Shown one piece after another: positions 19,013 to 30,215 of a stretch of DNA of 37,604 nt. Location: contig SBGG01000109.1 in assembly GCA_006226685.1 (NCBI GenBank), forward strand, positions 1 to 37,604, in the 5' to 3' direction. The stretch's first letter is position 1; every line of letters starts with the position of its first letter. Origin of the DNA: Sphingomonadales bacterium (GTDB lineage: Bacteria > Pseudomonadota > Alphaproteobacteria > Sphingomonadales > Sphingomonadaceae). The notes under the pieces are model-generated. The model had not been told where the DNA came from. It did no database searches and saw only the letters and a program-made list of their open reading frames with translations. The translations under genes were made by a program, and so were the position numbers.

Positions 19013-21325
19013 TCAGAACTTGACCCCGAGCGTCGCAAAGACCTGACGCGGGTTGCCGTAGAAGGCGGTCTGAATGCCTTCGAGGCCGAGCGTGGAGGTC
19101 GTACCGTTCATGTAATTATAGCCGGACGTAATATAGTGCTTGTTCGTCAGGTTCTTGCCGTGAACGCCGAACGAATAGCGGTCATTGTCCGAATGCCAGA
19201 CGATGCTGGCATCCCAGAGCGCATAGCCGGGCTGATCGAGCGCCGGAATCGGCACCTCGAACTGATGCGTCAGGCTGCGATAGGACAGGGTCGTCGAGAC
19301 ATCCAGCGCGCCGCCCAGCATCGGCATGCCGGTCGAAGCGAGCGTGCCCGACAGCGTCCATTTCGGCGTATTCTGGAAGGTCCGCTGATCGGAAACGTCG
19401 GCACCCGTCGGCCCGATGAACTTCTTATACTTGGTATCGATATAACCGAGCGCACCGTTGAACGAGAGGCGCGATCCGCTGCCCGCGAAATTGCGCGCCA
19501 ATATCGCCGTTGTCTCGGCCTCGATGCCCTTGATCGTCGCTTTGGCCGCATTGGTGGTGATGCCGCAGAAATTCTGCACGCCGTTGACGATGCAACCGAC
19601 CGATCCCGGGATCTGCACATCCTTATAATCGGAATAGAAACCGGCAATGCTGAGCGTCAGGCGGCGATCGAACAGCGCGCCCTTATACCCAAGTTCGTAG
19701 GTATCGACCTTTTCCGGGTCGAAGGACAGGAAATCATAGATTTCCTGATAGCTGCGCACACCGTCCTGATTGACGTCCGGCGCCTGGGTGGCGGACCCGC
19801 GCGGGTCGAAGCCACCGCCCTTGAACCCCTTGGAATAGGAGGCGTAGACCATATTATCGTCATTCGGCTTGAACGACAGGGAGGCGCGCGGCGTGAATTC
19901 CTTGAACGTCCGCTGGCCGTTGAAATTGGTCGCCACTGCCGTGATGAAGGGCGGGTTGACGCCACCAAATACCGGCGAGGTGCCGGTAATGCGCGTATCC
20001 TTGTAAACGAAGGCCTTGCGCTTGTCGTTGGTGAAGCGACCGCCAAGCGACAGGCTCAGCTGATCGGTGAAATCGAAGGTGAAGTCGCCGAACACCGACC
20101 AGGTGTTGGTCTTCACATTACCGGCCGTATAGGCGTTATAACCGGGAAGATCGTACAGCTCGCCGGTCAGGCCCAGCAGCACGTCAAACTCGGTCGCCGC
20201 GCTGGCGTCGAGATAATAGAAGCCCAGCAAACCGTTCAGGCGCTCGCCCTTGTAAAGGATCTGGAATTCCTGGCTGATCTGCTCATTGCGGTACACCGCC
20301 GGCACATCGACGTCGACCGAAGGCAGGGAGTCGAAATCGATCGGCGTGTAGCTGGTATCCTTGCGCCATGCGCTGATCGAGCGGAAAGTGATCGCATCGC
20401 TGAGGTCGGCGGTGATGTTCATCGCCAGACCATAAGCCTTCACATCCTGCTTCGGATTGTTGAGGCCCGCCTCGGTATCATAAACGTCCCCCAGAACCGG
20501 CGCGCCGGAATAGAGCCCGGGGATCAGGCGATGACCGTTGCGCGGATCCGACTTGTCGCGGGTATAGTCGCCCGAAATGCGGATCAGCACGGGCGCGCCG
20601 GTGCCGCCCATTTCGACGGTGCCCCGCGCCGCCCATACATCCTTGTTGTAATTCTCCAGACCTGGAATGGTCAGATTGTCACCGAAACCGCCGCGCGACA
20701 GGCGGGCGACCGACGCGCCGACCCGGAACATATCGCTGACCGGCACGCTGCCCGTCACCACCAGATCGGCCTGATCATAGGTGCCGTAAGTCGCACGAAT
20801 ACGCAGTTCCGGCTTATCGGACAGACGTTTGGTCACATATTTGATCGCGCCGCCGATGGTGTTGCGGCCATAGAGCGTACCCTGCGGACCGCGCAGCACC
20901 TCGATCCGCTCGACATCATAAATATCGAGCACGGCGGCCTGCGGCCGGTTCAGATAGACATCGTCGAGATAGATACCGATACCCGCCTCGAAACCCGGAA
21001 CCGGGTCCTGCTGACCCACGCCACGAATGAAGGCGGTGAGAGTAGAATTGGTACCGCGCGAATTTTCGAGCGTCGTATTGGGCGTGATATTGGCGATGTC
21101 GGTAATGTCGAGCGCGCCCTGCGTCTCCAGCTTTTCGCCGGAAAAGGCGCTGACCGCGACCGGTACGTCGAGCAGACTTTCCTCACGACGGCGGGCGGTG
21201 ACGACGATATCGGCGTCGCTGACGGATTCGGCGGCCTCCTGCTGGGCATGGGCCGGCGTCATCGCGAACAGGGTCAGCGATGCGGCGGTCGCCGCGAGCA
21301 GGCGGGCTTTATTCTGATGGTTCAT
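19013..21325 (-). CDS. TonB-dependent outer-membrane receptor, substrate unknown
   Basis: A 770-residue TonB-dependent receptor that imports a scarce ligand across the outer membrane with energy from TonB-ExbBD. A signal peptide ends at AHA-Q (residues 25-28), a TonB box DIVVTA follows at 39-44, then the plug domain (YDVERIEVLRGPQGTLYGRN) and a long beta-barrel ending in the expected aromatic ATLGVKF. The start is the ATG at 21325, with GGGAGG six bases upstream; the longer frame runs antisense-like into the hydrolase gene. By type it resembles receptors for small aromatic or ester-like organics rather than siderophores, but that is weak inference. The neighbours are a hydrolase (13 bp upstream) and an MFS permease (2 bp downstream). 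Confidence 0.93.
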   Translation of the reverse strand: MNHQNKARLLAATAASLTLFAMTPAHAQQEAAESVSDADIVVTARRREESLLDVPVAVSAFSGEKLETQGALDITDIANITPNTTLENSRGTNSTLTAFIRGVGQQDPVPGFEAGIGIYLDDVYLNRPQAAVLDIYDVERIEVLRGPQGTLYGRNTIGGAIKYVTKRLSDKPELRIRATYGTYDQADLVVTGSVPVSDMFRVGASVARLSRGGFGDNLTIPGLENYNKDVWAARGTVEMGGTGAPVLIRISGDYTRDKSDPRNGHRLIPGLYSGAPVLGDVYDTEAGLNNPKQDVKAYGLAMNITADLSDAITFRSISAWRKDTSYTPIDFDSLPSVDVDVPAVYRNEQISQEFQILYKGERLNGLLGFYYLDASAATEFDVLLGLTGELYDLPGYNAYTAGNVKTNTWSVFGDFTFDFTDQLSLSLGGRFTNDKRKAFVYKDTRITGTSPVFGGVNPPFITAVATNFNGQRTFKEFTPRASLSFKPNDDNMVYASYSKGFKGGGFDPRGSATQAPDVNQDGVRSYQEIYDFLSFDPEKVDTYELGYKGALFDRRLTLSIAGFYSDYKDVQIPGSVGCIVNGVQNFCGITTNAAKATIKGIEAETTAILARNFAGSGSRLSFNGALGYIDTKYKKFIGPTGADVSDQRTFQNTPKWTLSGTLASTGMPMLGGALDVSTTLSYRSLTHQFEVPIPALDQPGYALWDASIVWHSDNDRYSFGVHGKNLTNKHYITSGYNYMNGTTSTLGLEGIQTAFYGNPRQVFATLGVKF

Positions 21326-21338
21326 GATGGTCCTCCCA

Positions 21339-22268
21339 TTATCGCTTGTTATTGAGAAAGGCGCGCACATCCGCGAGGCTGCGGGCGGTGGCCTCCTCTT
21401 GCGGGGCATGGCCGACATCCTCGTAAATGATGCGTCGGGCCCCCGGAATCGCGGCGGCCAGCCGGTCGGCATGATCGACCGGCACGACCTTGTCGGCGCT
21501 GCCCCACAAAATCAGCGTCGGCACCTTGATCTGCCCGAGCAGCCGCGTCGGCTCAGGCAGGGTAAATTGTTCGAGATGGGCAATCAGCGCCGGGCCGTTA
21601 CGGGCGATCATCGCGCGCATCTGCTCCAGCCGCGCCGGCGACAGGCGTTCGGGATGCGCGAAGATCAGCCCGGCCGAGGCGGCAACGCCCGGCGGCGTCG
21701 GATTGGTCAGATAGGCGCGCATCGCCGGCGGCACCGGCACCGGCTTTTCGGTCACCCCGTTGATCGAATAGGCCGCGCTGTCGACGAGGATCAGCCTGTC
21801 GACGCGATCGGGGTGATGCGCCGCGAAATTCCACGCGACCAGACCGCCGAAGCTGTTTCCGGCCAGCGTCGCCCGCCGGATCCCCAGCGCATCCATAAGC
21901 GCGCCAAGCTGGCGAACGCGCCCTTCCGTTCCATAGCGCTGCCGCGGGTCGGGATCGCTCAGCCCATGACCGGACAGGTCATAACGGATCACACGATGAT
22001 CGCGGGCGAGATCGGCGGCCCAGCCGTCCCAGCTTTCGAGACTGAAGGTAAAACCGTGAATGAGAATGATCGGCGGCGCCTTTTCCGGCCCCTCGATCCG
22101 CACACGGATGCGGGTTCCGTCAACCGTCATCATCCGGTCGGACGCTGCGGCATCAGCGGCGGGAGGCAAGGCAGCGGAAGAGGAAGGAGGGGCAGCCGGA
22201 GAAGCGGCGCAAGCAGCGACCAACAGCAGCGGCATCACCGCGACCGATCGCGCAACAAGCTGTTTCAT
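21339..22268 (-). CDS. Alpha/beta-hydrolase lipoprotein
   Basis: A 309-residue alpha/beta-hydrolase with a lipoprotein signal (lipobox VAAC, Cys20) followed by a Pro/Ala/Ser linker, so it probably sits on the periplasmic face of a membrane. The catalytic triad is Ser139 (GNSFGG), Asp259 (GSADKVVP) and His287 (VGHAPQEE), with the oxyanion HG at 71-72. It could be an esterase, lactonase or ring-fission-product hydrolase. The placement next to a receptor and a permease suggests that it trims the imported compound in the periplasm before inner-membrane transport. The start ATG 22268 is preferred over a frame opening at 22310, because it gives a clean signal peptide and GGGAG lies 11 bases upstream. 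It is the first gene after the AraC-type regulator (97 bp gap). Confidence 0.9.
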   Translation of the reverse strand: MKQLVARSVAVMPLLLVAACAASPAAPPSSSAALPPAADAAASDRMMTVDGTRIRVRIEGPEKAPPIILIHGFTFSLESWDGWAADLARDHRVIRYDLSGHGLSDPDPRQRYGTEGRVRQLGALMDALGIRRATLAGNSFGGLVAWNFAAHHPDRVDRLILVDSAAYSINGVTEKPVPVPPAMRAYLTNPTPPGVAASAGLIFAHPERLSPARLEQMRAMIARNGPALIAHLEQFTLPEPTRLLGQIKVPTLILWGSADKVVPVDHADRLAAAIPGARRIIYEDVGHAPQEEATARSLADVRAFLNNKR

Positions 22269-22365
22269 GGCAACATTCTCTCCCTGCGTGGCGTCTCGAA
22301 CCCGCGCCATGATTAGAGAATTAGATCAGACAACGAACCGGGTCGATGACGGTCGGGATCAGATT

Positions 22366-23451
22366 TTATGGGACATTTTCGCTCACAACAGCAAGCCGGA
22401 CATATTCGCCGGGGCTGACGCCGTTCCATTGACGAAAGGCACGGGCAAAGCTCCGCCCGTCGGAAAAATGCAGCATCTCGGCCACATCCTGCACCGATTG
22501 CCCGTCTTTCAGCGCCATTTGCGCCTCGCGATTCAAAATCACCGCGCGCAGGTCGCGAAAGCTCGTCCCTTCGGCCTCCAGCGCGCGGCGAAGCGACGCC
22601 ACGCTCATGCCCAGAGCACGCGCGGCCTCGCCCTGATCCAGCCGCCGGGCGGCGATCAGCCGTTCGACCCGGTCCGCCAGATGCTCCGTCCGTTCCGGCG
22701 GCTGAAGCTGGTCCAGCATATCGGCAACGCCGCCATAGATGGTGCGGGCATTGATGACCGGGCTGAGCCCCGGGTCCACCGCGACCCGGTCGAGATCGCC
22801 CGAATAGACGAGCGAGAAGGACGGCGCCTTGCCGACGACCGGCACCTGCCAGAATGCCAGATGGCTGCCCGGCGCGGCATCCCCGTTCCGTGTCGTCATC
22901 CGACGCAGGCGCACCTCCGCCCTGTCTTCCACCGCCGAAAGCAGCAGCACATGAACATAAACGAGCAGGCATTCGAGCGAGAGCAGAACAAACGGTTCGT
23001 CATGCCCCAGCGCATAAGGGAAATCGGTATCGTCAATTTCATAGATGGTGCTGTCGCGCCGGCGCAGCACGCGATTATATTTGCTGCCATGGATGATGTT
23101 ATAGCTGTTGGCGAGCACATCCAGCATGTCCGAAAGGCTGCTGCACCCGAGCAGGCGGGCCTGCACCAGTTCCGACGTTCCGACCATCAGCGGACGCAGC
23201 GAAACATGGCAGCTTTCATCCCCTCCCTGCAACGCCATCTGCTCGCACAACCGGAAATAATCGGAAAGCGCCACCGGCCTATCCCCCGGACCATCGAACA
23301 GGTCACCTGACAGCCCGGCGCGATGCAACACCCGGTCCGGCATCAGGCGCGAGGCGGCCATGATGTCGGTCAGCGGGCGCAGGCTTCCAACCGTAAGATA
23401 GGGGCGGTCACCCACAGAAACGGGGCGATCGGACAATGCGACGCGGTTCAT
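22366..23451 (-). CDS. AraC-family transcriptional regulator
   Basis: A 361-residue regulator with an N-terminal arabinose-binding-type sensor domain (OruR/ArgR-like group; DESCHVSLRPLMVGTSELVQARLLGCSSLSDML and the HDEPF/VHVLLLS stretch) and a C-terminal AraC helix-turn-helix pair of about 100 residues (QSVQDVAEMLHFSDGRSFARAFRQWNGVSPGEYVR). It most likely senses the substrate of the hydrolase-receptor-MFS operon, which follows on the same strand, and activates it. Because it is divergent from the phytate operon, control of that operon is also conceivable. The ATG at 23451 has no clear ribosome-binding site. The ligand is unknown. Confidence 0.9.
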   Translation of the reverse strand: MNRVALSDRPVSVGDRPYLTVGSLRPLTDIMAASRLMPDRVLHRAGLSGDLFDGPGDRPVALSDYFRLCEQMALQGGDESCHVSLRPLMVGTSELVQARLLGCSSLSDMLDVLANSYNIIHGSKYNRVLRRRDSTIYEIDDTDFPYALGHDEPFVLLSLECLLVYVHVLLLSAVEDRAEVRLRRMTTRNGDAAPGSHLAFWQVPVVGKAPSFSLVYSGDLDRVAVDPGLSPVINARTIYGGVADMLDQLQPPERTEHLADRVERLIAARRLDQGEAARALGMSVASLRRALEAEGTSFRDLRAVILNREAQMALKDGQSVQDVAEMLHFSDGRSFARAFRQWNGVSPGEYVRLAVVSENVP

Positions 23452-23547
23452 GAAATCAATCTAGTACAAGGGGGGTGCGCACACCAGTAAGCCCTTGGGA
23501 TAAGGTGAAAGGATTGCGGAGTGATGCCTTTTTGCATCGCCCACCCC

Positions 23548-23598
23548 CTGTCATCATTATGCAACCAAACTGTCCGCCCATTGTAATCTTGGCTGTCT
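23548..23598 (+). promoter_or_regulatory. Pho-box-like array upstream of the phytate operon
   Basis: Four heptads start exactly 11 bp apart at 23548 (CTGTCAT), 23559 (ATGCAAC), 23570 (CTGTCCG) and 23581 (TTGTAAT), with a fifth CTGTCT beginning at 23593, one base out of phase. PhoB binds tandem 11-bp units of consensus CTGTCAT followed by four AT-rich bases, so this is a good PhoB site about 40 bp upstream of a gene pair for phytate use. The second unit is a poor match. I could not place a confident -10 box. An AAGGGG ribosome-binding site lies before the ATG at 23636. A small inverted repeat GATGC/GCATC (23523-23538) lies between this site and the divergent AraC-type gene. Confidence 0.6.
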
Positions 23599-23635
23599 AG
23601 GGCGCCCCCGAATTCAATCAATAAGGGGACTTCCG

Positions 23636-26404
23636 ATGGCCATTCTCTCCCGGCTTCCGCTGCGGGCGGCACTGTTATTCACCTCCTGCTCCTTCGCCAC
23701 GATCGCCCATGCCGGCGATGTCACGGGTCATGTCGCCGACGCCACCGGCACGCGGGCGCTTCAGGCGGCGACCGTCGTCATCACCGGCGCCAATCGCAGC
23801 GTCACCACGGATCGTAACGGCACCTATGTGATCTCCGGCCTTCCCGCCGGGGAATATGAGGTGGCGGTCTATTATGTCGGCGCCGAACCGGCGAAGAAGA
23901 TGGTCAGCGTTCCGGCCGAAGGCCGCGTGACCGCCGACTTCTCCATCGCGGCCGTGGGCGGCGCCGAAATATTGGTGATCGGTCAGGCCGCCAATCAGGC
24001 AAGCGCACTTTCCCGCCAGAAAGCGGCGGACGGCGTCACCAGCGTCCTCACCCGCGACGCCATCGGCCAGTTCCCGGATCAGAATGTCGCGGAATCACTA
24101 CGCCGCCTGCCCGGCCTCAACATCATGAACGATCAGGGCGAAGGCCGCTTCGTTTCGGTGCGCGGCCTGGCATCCAACCTCAACAGCACCTCCCTCAACG
24201 GCGTGCGCCTGCCCTCGCCGGAGAGCGACAAGCGTTCGGTCGCGCTCGACGTGATTTCGTCCGACATCATCGAATCGATCGAGGTCAAGAAATCACTGAC
24301 CCCGGACATGGACGGCGACACCATCGGCGCCTCGATCGAAATCAACACCACCAGCGCCTTCGACCGCAAGAAGGATTATTATTCGGCCAATATCGAGGGA
24401 AGCTATAATGATTATAGCGGCAAGGTAACACCCAAAGCCGGTCTCGACTTCTCGACCCGCCTGACCGACAATCTCGGCATTGCCGGCGGCATCAGCTATT
24501 ACAAGCGCAAGTTCGAAACCGACAATGTCGAAACCGGCGGCGACTGGTCGACCGGCGACAACGGCATCGTCTATAATGATGAAGTCCAGTATCGCGACTA
24601 TGACGTGACCCGCAAGCGGATCAGCGGCGCACTCTCGCTCGATTATCGCGCGTCCGATACGACCACCGTCTATGTGCGCGGCAATTACAGCCAGTTCGAC
24701 GATCACGAATATCGCCGCCGCACCACGCTCATCTTTAACGAAGACCCGACCTCGGGCGATGCGGACAGCGCGTTCTTCAGCGATGCCGACGGCCGCATCG
24801 AAGTGCGCCGCGACATCAAGGACCGGTTCGAGCGTCAGCGCATCCGCACCATCGCCGTCGGCGGCGACACCGATACCGGCGAATGGAAGTTCAAATGGCA
24901 GGGAAGCTGGGCCAAATCCTCCGAAAAGGAGAATTTCTCGATCGACCCGACCCGATTCCGCGCCCGCTTCAATGATGACGGCGTCGATGTGAACATGGAT
25001 TATTCCAACCGCCGCGTACCGCTCTATACCGTCACCAGCGGCGCGGACCTGTTCAACGACCCCAGCGAATATGGTTTCAACCGTACCGAGCTGACCACCC
25101 TGTCGGATAGCCAGGATGAAGAATATGCGCTGAAGGGCGACCTCTCGCGCATCTTCGCGATGGAAGGCGGCACCTTCACGGTTCAGGCCGGCGCCAAGGC
25201 ACGCTGGCGCAAGAAGAGCTATGATTTCAACATGACCTATTACGGCAAATATGACGGCGATTATACGCTGGCCGATGTGCTGGGTCGCCAGACCTATCGC
25301 CTGACCGACATCGGCCCGGTCGCCAGCTATTCTGGCGCGACCGATTTCTTCCGCGCCAATGAAGCGAACTTCGAAGTCGATCAGTACCAGACCGATTTCA
25401 ACTCCGCCGCTTCCGATTATTCGGCGAAGGAAGATGTCGCTGCCGGCTATCTGCTCGGCCGCTGGGACAGCGACAGCCTGCGCGTGATCGGCGGCGTCCG
25501 CATGGAACGCACCTGGAACCGCCTGTCCGGCAATCAGGTGACCGGCGATGGCGATGCCGTCACCGTCACCCCGGTCGATCTGGAACGTCATTATACCGAC
25601 TGGCTGCCCAGCCTGACCGTGCGCTTCTCGCCGCAGCATGACATGGTATTCCGCGCCGCCGCCTATAAGAGCCTGATGCGGCCTAAGCTGTCCGACCTGT
25701 CGCCCGGTTTCATGATCAACGAGGATAATGAGGCGGAATTCGGCAACCCCAACCTCAAACCCTATAAGGCATGGAATTTCGATGCCGGGTGGGATTATTA
25801 TTTCTCGGGCAATGGTGCGATCTCGATCGGCGGTTTCTACAAGACGATCGACAATTTCATCGTCGATGCGACCTTCTACGACTATACGCTCGATGGCGTC
25901 GAATATCCCGAATATAAGCAGCCGCTGAACGGCGACAGCGCAGAGGTGCTCGGCATAGAGGCCAGCTTCTCGCAGGCGATGACCTTCCTGCCTTCGCCGC
26001 TGGATGGTCTGCTGGTGCAGGCCAACTACACCTATACCTACACCAAGGGCACATTGCTCGACGGGCGCAGCATTCCGCTGCCGGAAAATTCGCGCAACAC
26101 GTTCAACATCGTGCTCGGATATGAAAAGGGACCGATCAGCCTGCGCGCGGCCGGCACCTATCGCGACAAATATCTCGATGAGATCAGCGGCTCTGCGGAG
26201 CAGGACCGCTATGTCGACAATCATTTCCAGATCGACCTGTCGGCCAAATATAAGGTCACGCAGAATATCCGCCTGTTCGCGGAATGGGTGAACGTCAACA
26301 ACGCGAAATATTTCGCCTATCAGAACTATAGCGGTCGTCAGCGCCTGCTGCAGTTCGAAAAATATGGTCCGACCGTCAAGTTCGGCGCCAAGGTCAACTT
26401 CTGA
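23636..26404 (+). CDS. TonB-dependent receptor with N-terminal carboxypeptidase-like domain
   Basis: A 922-residue TonB-dependent receptor of the kind with an extra N-terminal carboxypeptidase-regulatory-like beta-sandwich (about 27-110; VTGHVADATGTRALQAATVVI...DRNGTYVISGLPAGEYEV), a signal peptide ending near AHA-G at residue 26, a TonB-box-like AEILVIGQ, a plug domain (SVRGLASNLNSTSLNGVRLP) and a barrel ending in FGAKVNF. AAGGGG lies seven bases before the ATG. The gene is followed after 14 bp by a beta-propeller phytase. Linkage of such receptors with phytases in sphingomonads and related bacteria is established, so the ligand is probably phytate, metal-phytate or released inositol phosphates. 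Confidence 0.93.
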   Translation: MAILSRLPLRAALLFTSCSFATIAHAGDVTGHVADATGTRALQAATVVITGANRSVTTDRNGTYVISGLPAGEYEVAVYYVGAEPAKKMVSVPAEGRVTADFSIAAVGGAEILVIGQAANQASALSRQKAADGVTSVLTRDAIGQFPDQNVAESLRRLPGLNIMNDQGEGRFVSVRGLASNLNSTSLNGVRLPSPESDKRSVALDVISSDIIESIEVKKSLTPDMDGDTIGASIEINTTSAFDRKKDYYSANIEGSYNDYSGKVTPKAGLDFSTRLTDNLGIAGGISYYKRKFETDNVETGGDWSTGDNGIVYNDEVQYRDYDVTRKRISGALSLDYRASDTTTVYVRGNYSQFDDHEYRRRTTLIFNEDPTSGDADSAFFSDADGRIEVRRDIKDRFERQRIRTIAVGGDTDTGEWKFKWQGSWAKSSEKENFSIDPTRFRARFNDDGVDVNMDYSNRRVPLYTVTSGADLFNDPSEYGFNRTELTTLSDSQDEEYALKGDLSRIFAMEGGTFTVQAGAKARWRKKSYDFNMTYYGKYDGDYTLADVLGRQTYRLTDIGPVASYSGATDFFRANEANFEVDQYQTDFNSAASDYSAKEDVAAGYLLGRWDSDSLRVIGGVRMERTWNRLSGNQVTGDGDAVTVTPVDLERHYTDWLPSLTVRFSPQHDMVFRAAAYKSLMRPKLSDLSPGFMINEDNEAEFGNPNLKPYKAWNFDAGWDYYFSGNGAISIGGFYKTIDNFIVDATFYDYTLDGVEYPEYKQPLNGDSAEVLGIEASFSQAMTFLPSPLDGLLVQANYTYTYTKGTLLDGRSIPLPENSRNTFNIVLGYEKGPISLRAAGTYRDKYLDEISGSAEQDRYVDNHFQIDLSAKYKVTQNIRLFAEWVNVNNAKYFAYQNYSGRQRLLQFEKYGPTVKFGAKVNF

Positions 26405-26418
26405 CGGAGATAGATGCG

Positions 26419-27498
26419 ATGAAAGCGCCCCTGCCTTCCCTGCTCGCCCTTGCCCTTCTTCCGGCCTGCGCCGGTCAGGGGGGCGGGGTCGCCTCTTCGC
26501 CTCTGCCGGCAGCTGATGTCCATGCCTCCGCGGAAACGACCCCGGTCGGCACCGCCAATGCCGATGCGGCGGACGATCCGGCGATCTGGCGCAATGCCGC
26601 CGACCCGGCGAAGAGCCTGATCGTCGGCACCGACAAAAAGGCCGGACTTTATGTTTATGGCCTTGACGGCACGGTGAAGAATTTCGATCCGGCCGGCCTG
26701 CTCAACAATGTCGATCTGGCCGGCGGCGCGGACGAAGCCCTGGTCGTTGCCAGCGACCGCGGGGACAAGGCGAATTCAAAGCTCGCGCTGTTTTCGCTAC
26801 GCTTCGACGATACCACACTCAGGGGTCGGGGCACCGTCTCCAGCGGCGCGGGCGAGGCCTATGGCCTGTGCCTGCAACGCCATGGCGTCGATAACCGCGC
26901 CTCCGGCCTGCCCGCCACGATCACCGCCTATGCGGCGATCAAGGACGGCACGGTGCGAGAGGTCGTGCTGACGAAAATGGAGGGCGGCAGCGGCTATACC
27001 GGCCGCATCGCCCGCACATGGAAGCTCGCGACCCAGATTGAGGGCTGCGTCACTTCCCCGCGCACCGGCGACCTCTATATCGGCGAGGAAGATGTCGGCA
27101 TCTGGCGCATCCGCACCACGCAGGCCGATGCGCAGCCGGAAAAGTTCGCCTCGGTCGGCCCGGCGGACGGTCTTGTCGCCGATGTCGAGGGCCTCGCCTA
27201 TGCGATGAACCCGGATGGGCGCGATCATCTGGTCGCCTCCAGCCAGGGTGACAGCGCCTATGCCGTTTTCGATGCGCAAAACGGCACACCGCTCGGCCGT
27301 TTCCGCATCGCCGACGGCCCCATCATCGACGGCGCCAGCGAAACCGACGGCATCGAACTGATGCAAGGCGATTTCGGCCCGGATTATCCAGCTGGATTGT
27401 TTATTGCGCAGGATGGCGCCAATCCCGGCGGCGCGCAGAATTTCAAGCTGGTCGACTGGCGCGCCGTGCTATCCGCATTGGGTCTGCCGCTGCAATAA
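26419..27498 (+). CDS. Beta-propeller phytase lipoprotein
   Basis: A 359-residue beta-propeller phytase (BPP), a calcium-dependent enzyme that removes phosphates from phytate. The signature DAADDPAIW (49-57) and TDKKAGLYVYGLDG (71-84) are exact; NNVDLAGG, the family's second motif, is partly kept. The propeller strands continue to SETDGIEL and DYPAGLFIAQDGAN. The N-terminus has a lipobox ending in PAC (Cys17), so it is probably an outer-membrane or periplasmic lipoprotein, which places the product close to the receptor or the inner-membrane phosphate transporter. It lies 14 bp after the receptor and appears to share its PhoB-like promoter. A weak hairpin at 27508-27523 follows the stop. Confidence 0.95.
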   Translation: MKAPLPSLLALALLPACAGQGGGVASSPLPAADVHASAETTPVGTANADAADDPAIWRNAADPAKSLIVGTDKKAGLYVYGLDGTVKNFDPAGLLNNVDLAGGADEALVVASDRGDKANSKLALFSLRFDDTTLRGRGTVSSGAGEAYGLCLQRHGVDNRASGLPATITAYAAIKDGTVREVVLTKMEGGSGYTGRIARTWKLATQIEGCVTSPRTGDLYIGEEDVGIWRIRTTQADAQPEKFASVGPADGLVADVEGLAYAMNPDGRDHLVASSQGDSAYAVFDAQNGTPLGRFRIADGPIIDGASETDGIELMQGDFGPDYPAGLFIAQDGANPGGAQNFKLVDWRAVLSALGLPLQ

Positions 27499-30114
<2,616 letters not shown>

Positions 30115-30123
30115 CGCCGCCAT

Positions 30124-30159
30124 CCGGCCCTCACCGACCGACAGGGGAGCGAGGGCCGG
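30124..30159 (+). terminator. Strong hairpin after gyrB
   Basis: CCGGCCCTC (30124-30132) pairs perfectly with GAGGGCCGG (30151-30159) across an 18-base loop, starting ten bases after the gyrB stop. No T-run follows in the plus direction, so this may be a processing or stabilising stem, or a Rho-type end, rather than a classic intrinsic terminator. The next gene starts 57 bases further on. Confidence 0.4.
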
Positions 30160-30215
30160 AAGCCGGTCAAAGCGGACGGCGACAAAGCCGGAGACATAGG
30201 AAGGGAGGCTGAGAG

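Noticed and set aside
24293..26224. 643-codon minus-strand frame opposite the phytate receptor
   Set aside because: Antisense to a receptor with a complete plug and barrel; composition is a Val/Ile/Ala/Gly shadow.
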